Below, one piece after another: positions 57,386 to 64,000 of a stretch of DNA of 64,000 bases. The notes beneath the pieces are model-generated. The model was not told the origin of the DNA. It ran no database searches and saw only the letters and a list, made by a program, of their open reading frames with translations. The DNA comes from Burkholderia ubonensis subsp. mesacidophila (GTDB lineage Bacteria; Pseudomonadota; Gammaproteobacteria; Burkholderiales; Burkholderiaceae): the NCBI RefSeq assembly GCF_002097715.1, contig NZ_CP020737.1, forward strand, positions 3,038,001 to 3,102,000, in the 5' to 3' direction. A program made the translations under genes and the position numbers. Positions within the stretch are counted from its first letter, which is position 1. Each line of letters starts with the position of its first letter.

Positions 57386-58552
57386 TTACTTGCCTTCGGC
57401 AGCCGCGACGACCTTCTGCGCAGCTTCTTCCATGCTGTCCGCCGAGATGATCGGCAGGCCCGAATCGGCCAGCATCTTCTTGCCGAGGTCCTCGTTCGTG
57501 CCCTTCATGCGCACGACGAGCGGCACGTTCAGGTTCACGGCCTTCGAACCGGCGATCACGCCTTCCGCGATCACGTCGCAGCGCATGATGCCGCCGAAGA
57601 TGTTCACGAGGATCGCCTTCAGGTCCGGGTTCTTCAGCATCAGCTTGAACGCTTCCGTGACCTTCTCGGTCGTAGCTCCTCCGCCGACGTCCAGGAAGTT
57701 CGCCGGCTCGCCGCCGAACAGCTTGATCGTGTCCATCGTCGCCATCGCGAGGCCTGCGCCGTTCACGAGACAGCCGATGTTGCCGTCGAGCGAGATGTAC
57801 GCGAGGTCGAACTTCGACGCTTCGATTTCAGCCGGATCTTCTTCATCCAGGTCGCGGTACGCGACGATTTCCGGGTGGCGGAACAGCGCGTTCGAGTCGA
57901 AGTTGAACTTCGCGTCGAGTGCGATGACCTTGCCGTCGCCGGAGACGTTCAGCGGGTTGATTTCAGCCAGCGACGCGTCGGTTTCCCAGAATGCCTTGTA
58001 CAGGCCTTGCAGGATGGCGCGCGCTTGCGGAATCGAAGCAGCCGGCACGCCGATCTTCGCGGCGAGGTCGTCGGCCTGGGCGTCGAGCAGGCCGGTCGAC
58101 GGCTCGACGATGACCTTGTGGATCAGTTCCGGATGCTTTTCGGCAACTTCTTCGATGTCCATGCCGCCTTCGCTCGAACCCATCAGAACGATCTTTTGCG
58201 ACACGCGATCAACGACGAGGCTGACATACAGTTCCTGCTTGATGTCGGCGCCTTCTTCGATCATCAGACGGTTGACCTTCTGGCCTTCCGGACCGGTCTG
58301 GTGCGTGACGAGCTGCATGCCGAGGATCTGGTTCGCGTATTCGCGAACCTGCTCGATCGACTTCGCCACCTTCACGCCGCCGCCCTTGCCACGGCCACCC
58401 GCGTGAATCTGAGCCTTCACGACCCATACCGGGCCGCCGAGCTCTTCCGCCACCTTGACGGCTTCGTCAACCGAGAACGCCGGCTTGCCGCGCGGTACCG
58501 CGACTCCGAATTTCCGCAGGATTTCCTTACCCTGGTACTCGTGAATCTTCAT
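57386..58552 (-). CDS. sucC: Succinyl-CoA ligase (ADP-forming), beta subunit
   Basis: Beta subunit of succinyl-CoA ligase, 388 aa. The N-terminus [22 protein letters not shown], the ATP-grasp strands [18 protein letters not shown], and [13 protein letters not shown] with the [11 protein letters not shown] region are conserved. It provides nucleotide and succinate binding with SucD, whose gene follows after 68 nt. Subunit length and order match those of other beta-proteobacteria. Confidence 0.97.
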   Translation of the reverse strand: MKIHEYQGKEILRKFGVAVPRGKPAFSVDEAVKVAEELGGPVWVVKAQIHAGGRGKGGGVKVAKSIEQVREYANQILGMQLVTHQTGPEGQKVNRLMIEEGADIKQELYVSLVVDRVSQKIVLMGSSEGGMDIEEVAEKHPELIHKVIVEPSTGLLDAQADDLAAKIGVPAASIPQARAILQGLYKAFWETDASLAEINPLNVSGDGKVIALDAKFNFDSNALFRHPEIVAYRDLDEEDPAEIEASKFDLAYISLDGNIGCLVNGAGLAMATMDTIKLFGGEPANFLDVGGGATTEKVTEAFKLMLKNPDLKAILVNIFGGIMRCDVIAEGVIAGSKAVNLNVPLVVRMKGTNEDLGKKMLADSGLPIISADSMEEAAQKVVAAAEGK

Positions 58553-58620
58553 GCGTGATTCCCTTCAGTCTGAGAGTTGGATGAAAAGTCGTTCAGGACG
58601 CTTCTTCGAATGATTTCCGT

Positions 58621-59217
58621 TCATTCCTTCGTGCCGCCTTCCGGCCGGCTCGCGCCATACCAGCGCGGGTAGTACTGCCGCACGACCTCGCCGTCGAACC
58701 GCAGCGCACGGCAGCGGCCGAGCTGAAACGGTGCGTCGTCGTGCGCGCCGTCGTGATCCGGCGCTTCGCCGCCCTCCTCGCGCACGTTCCACACGTCACC
58801 GGCGAACGCCTGGATCGCCGCCGTCGGCAGCACGGCGCACAGTTCGGTGAGGTGGGAGCAGCCCGCGACGCCGGCCAGCAGCCGGTTCGCATTGCGGCGG
58901 AAATTGCGGAAGAGATTGAGCCCGACGAGGGCCCGATAGGCGGGAGCGGCGGATTGACAGTGACCGGGATACGGCACCCATTCCGACGACGCTTCGGCGT
59001 CGACGACATTGAGGTCACGATCGATGGTCACGCGCAGCCAGAGTTCATGAATCGGCAGGCCCTGGGGCCGGATGCCCGACGCAAGCGCGACGTCGCGCGG
59101 CTTGTGATCGGTCAGGCAGGCTTCGATGTCCCACAAGCCGTCGCCGCGCTCGTAGGCTTCCGCTCGGATTGCGCGTCGATGTCGCAACTGACGGGGCACG
59201 GGCTCGGATAGCGGCAT
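58621..59217 (-). CDS. DUF2889-family protein
   Basis: A 198-aa cytoplasmic protein. The region RRAIRAEAYERGDGLWDIEACLTDHKPRDVAL followed by IHELWLRVTIDRDLNVVDAEASSE is the pattern of the DUF2889 family. C-terminal residues include a GRCRALRFDGEVVRQYYPRWY stretch. No catalytic motif is obvious and no function is known. The start at 59217 begins the conserved part; a further upstream start gives a Ser-rich extension. Located between sucC and recX in the same leftward direction. Confidence 0.82.
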   Translation of the reverse strand: MPLSEPVPRQLRHRRAIRAEAYERGDGLWDIEACLTDHKPRDVALASGIRPQGLPIHELWLRVTIDRDLNVVDAEASSEWVPYPGHCQSAAPAYRALVGLNLFRNFRRNANRLLAGVAGCSHLTELCAVLPTAAIQAFAGDVWNVREEGGEAPDHDGAHDDAPFQLGRCRALRFDGEVVRQYYPRWYGASRPEGGTKE

Positions 59218-59331
59218 GCTGGAGGTTGAGGCCGAAGAGGAAAACCTGTGGATTTTACCATATCGGGTATTTGAGACAGGCCGACGTGACGGCGGGTATT
59301 CCCGCCTGTCAGGAAGCGGTTGCATTGCAGC

Positions 59332-59356
59332 AAAGTCGCGCGCCGCGCGCGACTTT
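59332..59356 (-). terminator. Hairpin downstream of recX
   Basis: Perfect 11-bp stem AAAGTCGCGCG (59332-59342) / CGCGCGACTTT (59346-59356) immediately after the recX stop, with only a short T-tract leftward. Confidence 0.5.
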
Positions 59357-59361
59357 GGCGG

Positions 59362-60233
59362 TCAGTCGTCGCCGAACATTTCGTCGCCGCACTTCAGCAA
59401 CTTCACGATGGTCGCGCTCGAGAAGCCTCGCGCCGCCAGGAAGCGCGCCTGCTTCGCGCGCTCGGCGGGCGTTTGCGGCAGTGCACCGAATTTCTTGCGC
59501 CAGACCCCTTGTGCGCGCGTCCATTCGGTCTCTCGAAGCTGCGCGCTCACCTCCTCGACGAGGGTGTCGCCGACCGCATGGCGCTTCAGCTCGTTGACGA
59601 TCCGAGCGGCGCCGACCCGCGACGCGCGACGATGCACGAGACTCTCGGCGAAACGCGCGTCGGACAGCCAGCCTTCCTGCTCCAGCGCATCCAGCACCGG
59701 CTCGACGGATTCGTCTTCGCCGACATAAGGCGCGAGCTTGCGCGCCAGTTCGGCGCGGCTGTATTCACGCCGGGACAGATAGCCGAGCGCGCGGCCCTTC
59801 AGCGAACGAACGGGTTTCGACGACGATGGCTTGCGCGCCGACGCGCCGCCCTCCGCCTCGGCGGTGGTACCGGACGGCCGGCGCGTGCGACGCGGGTTCT
59901 GGCTCGTGCGGGTGTAGACGTCTTCCGTGGCCGCAGCGGATGTGGCGGACGCGCGGTCGCGCGGAAAGCCGACGCCGGACACGCGGCGGCGCGCCCGGTC
60001 GTGCGCATCGAACGATTCGTCGTGTTCGAACGGATCGTCCGGCGCGGTCACCTCAAATGAAACGAGGGCATCGTCGGATGCCCTCGTCGCGGTGCGGTTC
60101 GCGGCATGGCTGACTGAAGCACTCGCGGACCGCCGGCTGGCGCCCGGGGACGCGGCGCGCCGGTCGGAGTCGCCCGGCGCGCTGCGCGCGTCGTGCTCCT
60201 CCGGCTCGCCCGTTCCGCCCCGGCGCCTGACCA

Positions 60234-60237
<4 letters not shown>
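59362..60237 (-). CDS. recX: RecX regulator of RecA, with long N-terminal extension
   Basis: RecA-modulating protein; the C-terminal 150 residues are a normal RecX ([23 protein letters not shown] and repeated three-helix units, ending [13 protein letters not shown]). The first 140 or so residues are low-complexity, rich in Ser, Arg, Ala and Asp, with no recognisable fold, so total length is about 290 aa, nearly twice the usual. The gene starts at GTG 60237 or ATG 60234, overlapping the recA stop. A shorter start nearer the RecX domain cannot be ruled out. Operon recA-recX as in other proteobacteria. Confidence 0.85.
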
Positions 60238-61304
<1,067 letters not shown>

Positions 61305-61378
61305 GAATCGTCCTTTGCTATGATGAGCAGCGTCTGATTGAGGTGCGCCGGACGAGCCGCTGCGCACGAATGCAGACA

Positions 61379-61394
61379 CTGTATAAAAAAACAG
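61379..61394 (-). promoter_or_regulatory. LexA box (SOS operator) upstream of recA
   Basis: CTGTATAAAAAAACAG fits the CTGT-N8-ACAG SOS-box consensus exactly and sits about 75 bp before the recA start codon. Confidence 0.9.
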
Positions 61395-61492
61395 TGTTTT
61401 ATGCAAGCCCGCAATGTGGGCCGCGCAACACACGAACCACTTCGGAGACAGCCGCGCCGGCATGATCGCCCTGCCGGCCACCGGTCACGCAC

Positions 61493-62221
61493 ATGCGAAT
61501 TCTCATCGCCGAAGATGACAGCATACTCGCGGACGGCCTCACCCGGTCACTCCGCCAATCGGGCTATGCCGTCGATCACGTGAAGAACGGCGTCGAGGCC
61601 GACACGGCCCTGTCGATGCAGACATTCGACCTGCTGATCCTCGATCTCGGCCTGCCGAAGCTGTCCGGCCTCGATGTCCTGAAGCGCCTGCGCGCACGCA
61701 ACTCCAACCTCCCCGTGCTGATCCTGACCGCCGCCGACAGCGTCGACGAGCGCGTGAAAGGCCTCGACCTCGGCGCCGACGACTACATGGCCAAGCCGTT
61801 CGCGCTCAACGAGCTCGAGGCGCGCGTGCGCGCGCTGACCCGGCGCGGCGCGGGCGGCGGCCCGACCGTCGTGCGGCACGGCTCGCTCGCGTTCGACCAG
61901 GTCGGCCGCATCGCCTACGCGAACGACCGCGTGCTCGAGCTGTCCGCCCGCGAGCTCGGCCTGCTCGAGGTGCTGCTGCAGCGGATCGGCCGCCTCGTGT
62001 CGAAGGAGCAGCTCGTCGACCATCTGTGCGAATGGGGCGAGGAGGTCAGCAACAACGCGATCGAAGTCTACGTGCACCGGCTGCGCAAGAAGATCGAGCC
62101 GAGCGGCGTGCGGATCGCCACCGTGCGCGGGCTCGGCTACTGCCTCGAGAAAGTCGTCGCCGCCCCCGCGTCCGACGCGGCGGAGCCGCACCCCGCGTCA
62201 GCCGGCACGTCGCTGCGCTGA
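61493..62221 (+). CDS. OmpR-family response regulator (TctD-like)
   Basis: Two-component response regulator, 242 aa. Receiver domain with E7/D8/D9 and the phospho-acceptor D51 (LLILDLGLPKLSG), KPF in DDYMAKPFALNELEARV, and a C-terminal winged-helix domain with EVYVHRLRKKIEP and VRGLGYCLEK. A histidine kinase gene follows after 18 nt. TctD-like by family; such systems often control tricarboxylate transport, but no transport genes are seen before the window ends. Confidence 0.92.
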   Translation: MRILIAEDDSILADGLTRSLRQSGYAVDHVKNGVEADTALSMQTFDLLILDLGLPKLSGLDVLKRLRARNSNLPVLILTAADSVDERVKGLDLGADDYMAKPFALNELEARVRALTRRGAGGGPTVVRHGSLAFDQVGRIAYANDRVLELSARELGLLEVLLQRIGRLVSKEQLVDHLCEWGEEVSNNAIEVYVHRLRKKIEPSGVRIATVRGLGYCLEKVVAAPASDAAEPHPASAGTSLR

Positions 62222-62239
62222 CGGCCGGCCGTCGCCGCG

Positions 62240-63796
62240 ATGGCCACGCCGGCCCATTCCCGCCACCCGACCGGCGAGCCCGCGTCCGCCGCCGACGCCG
62301 CGCGCGACGCACGCTACGAGAACCCGTTCGCGCCGCCCGACGAAACCGACGCCCCCGAAGCCGCACGGCCGCGCTCGCTGTTCGGCGAGATCCTCGACTG
62401 GATGCTCGCGCCGCTCTTGCTGCTGTGGCCGATGAGCATCGCCGTCACGTATCTCGTCGCGAAGACGATCGCGAACGGGCCGTTCGACCGCGCGCTCGAG
62501 ACCAACGCCTATGTGCTCGCGCGGCAGATCCACCCCGTCAACGGCGTCGCCGAGCTGACGCTGCCGCCGGCGACGCGCGACTTCCTGCGCGCCGACAACG
62601 TCGACAGCGTCTATTTCCAGGTGCTCGGCACGCGCGGCGAGCTGGTCGCGGGCGAAGCGGACCTGCCGCTGCCGCGCGACGAGGATCGCCCGCCGCCGGG
62701 CGTCGTCGCGTTCCGCGACGACCTGCTGCGCGGCAACGACGTCCGCGTCGCGTATACCACCGTCGCGCTGCCGCAGGCGGGCGGCCCGCAGCCGGTGCTC
62801 GTGCAGGTCGGCGAGACGCTCGACAAGCGCAACGCGCTCGCCAACGACATCATCAAGGGCGTGATCCTGCCGCAATTCGTGATCCTGCCGCTCGCGATCC
62901 TGCTCGTCTGGTTCGGGCTGTCGCGCGGGCTCGCGCCGCTCAACGCGCTGCAGGCGCACATCCGCGCGCGGCGTCCGGACGACCTGTCGCCGGTCGAGGC
63001 GCAGCGCGCGCCGCCGGAGATCGAGCCGCTCGTCACGTCGTTCAACGACCTGCTCGCGCGCCTCGAACAGAGCATGGCGCTGCAGAAACGCTTCATCGCC
63101 GACGCCGCGCACCAGATGAAGACGCCGCTCGCCGGGCTGCGCACGCAGGCCGAATTCGCGCTGCGCCACGACGTGTCCGAGGACGTGCAGCGCTCGCTCG
63201 AACAGATCGCGACGAGTTCCGAGCAGGCCGCGCGGCTCGTCACGCAGCTGCTCGCGCTCGCGCGCGCCGAGAACCGGGCGAGCGGGCTGACGTTCGAGCC
63301 TGTCGACGTCGCGCCGCTCGCGCGGCGCGCGGTGCGCGACTGGGTGCAGGCCGCGCTCGCGAAGCGGATGGATCTCGGCTACGAAGGCCCGGACGACGGC
63401 AACGATGGCGCGCCGCTCGACGTCGACGGCAATCCGCTGATGCTGCGCGAGATGCTCGGCAACCTGATCGACAACGCGCTCCGCTATACGCCGGAAGGCG
63501 GCCGCATCACCGTGCGGGTGCGCGCGGATCGCGCCGCGCGGCTCGCGCACCTGGAAGTCGAGGACACGGGCCCCGGCATCCCGGCCGCCGAACGCGAACG
63601 CGTGCTCGAGCGCTTCTACCGGATCCTCGGCCGCGAAGGCGACGGCAGCGGCCTCGGGCTCGCGATCGTGCGCGAGATCGTCGCGCAGCACGGCGGCACG
63701 CTGACGCTCGACGACCATGTCTACCAGGCGATGCCGCGTCTCGCCGGCACGCTCGTGCGCGTGACCCTGCCGTTGCACGACCCCGCCCCGGAATAA
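62240..63796 (+). CDS. Sensor histidine kinase (TctE-like)
   Basis: Membrane sensor kinase of 518 aa. An N-terminal cytoplasmic region rich in Ala/Pro is followed by membrane helix 1 near residues 55-75, a periplasmic domain of about 140 residues and helix 2 near 210-230. A HAMP-like linker, HisKA with the phospho-acceptor His near residue 290 (ADAAHQMKTPLAG) and an ATPase domain (NLIDNALRYTP, EDTGPGIP, GSGLGLAIVRE) follow. Pairs with the response regulator 18 nt upstream. The ligand of the periplasmic domain is unknown; TctE-type family members often respond to carboxylates. Confidence 0.92.
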   Translation: MATPAHSRHPTGEPASAADAARDARYENPFAPPDETDAPEAARPRSLFGEILDWMLAPLLLLWPMSIAVTYLVAKTIANGPFDRALETNAYVLARQIHPVNGVAELTLPPATRDFLRADNVDSVYFQVLGTRGELVAGEADLPLPRDEDRPPPGVVAFRDDLLRGNDVRVAYTTVALPQAGGPQPVLVQVGETLDKRNALANDIIKGVILPQFVILPLAILLVWFGLSRGLAPLNALQAHIRARRPDDLSPVEAQRAPPEIEPLVTSFNDLLARLEQSMALQKRFIADAAHQMKTPLAGLRTQAEFALRHDVSEDVQRSLEQIATSSEQAARLVTQLLALARAENRASGLTFEPVDVAPLARRAVRDWVQAALAKRMDLGYEGPDDGNDGAPLDVDGNPLMLREMLGNLIDNALRYTPEGGRITVRVRADRAARLAHLEVEDTGPGIPAAERERVLERFYRILGREGDGSGLGLAIVREIVAQHGGTLTLDDHVYQAMPRLAGTLVRVTLPLHDPAPE

Positions 63797-64000
63797 CCCT
63801 GACGTGCGCCGCAACATCCTGCCGCAACGACGCTGATTGCGCGCATTTGCACGCCGTTATCCGAACGAACGCGGCGCAAAGACAGTCGTTCGCCGCGGGT
63901 TAACGTGAAATCGTTTTGCGCCCGCAAGTCAGTGCGCCGTAAGTTTGCCTGCCAATAATCGTCGACAGGCTCGCCTTCCAGGGCGACCCAACACCTATAT
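63797..64000. other. Right-end intergenic sequence
   Basis: About 200 bp after the kinase gene with no intact gene visible. It ends in AT-richer sequence at the window edge that could be the promoter of the next gene. Confidence 0.5.

Overview
The window is GC-rich chromosomal DNA (roughly two thirds G+C) with dense, strongly codon-biased genes. Its content points to the genus Burkholderia, probably the B. cepacia complex: a BpeAB-OprB-type RND efflux operon with a divergent TetR gene, an HtrA/two-component cluster, a PglL-type oligosaccharyltransferase beside a type IV pilin, sucCD next to terC, and recA-recX. The species assignment is inference from gene content; no 16S or other marker gene is present.

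Layout. 1-4.0 kb (minus): sorbitol/mannitol-type sugar alcohol uptake genes (two permeases, binding protein) led by a sorbitol-dehydrogenase-like SDR; a xylulokinase lies at 10.1-11.7 kb. 4.4-7.5 kb (plus): Fur/Zur-type regulator and a metal ABC importer (znuA-C-B). 7.6-9.6 kb (minus): glutathione-dependent formaldehyde detoxification (adhC, fghA), preceded by eight copies of a 49-bp tandem repeat. 11.9-13.5 kb (plus): a xanthine/urate permease behind a strong xanthine (NMT1) riboswitch candidate. 13.8-20.8 kb: RND efflux pump operon, its palindromic operator and its TetR regulator. 20.8-24.4 kb: isochorismatase-like hydrolase, GlxA-type regulator and small conserved genes. 24.4-29.7 kb: HtrA protease with a two-component system, then PBP4. 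30.0-32.1 kb: sterol-desaturase-like protein and a GDSL lipoprotein. 32.2-40.5 kb (minus): Sua5-like protein, purK-purE-purC, fbaA, pyk, pgk. 40.7-48.9 kb: azlCD, ilvE, zinc-finger protein, waaF, small conserved genes, a BepA-like M48 protease and moaC.

48.9-53.0 kb is the one clearly accessory pocket. An IS110-family element (about 1,177 bp) has split an exported-protein gene, next to unrecognised exported proteins and a possible gene remnant. The host gene rejoins in frame across a CT dinucleotide. The 197-bp non-coding left end of the IS folds like a bridge RNA, with guide segments matching both its target and its own ends; joining the IS ends creates a promoter-like sequence. 53.0-61.3 kb (minus) returns to core genes: pglL, pilA, terC, sucD, sucC, a DUF2889-like gene, recX and recA with a perfect LexA box. 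61.5-63.8 kb (plus) is a TctD/TctE-like two-component system. No tRNA, rRNA or CRISPR array was seen.
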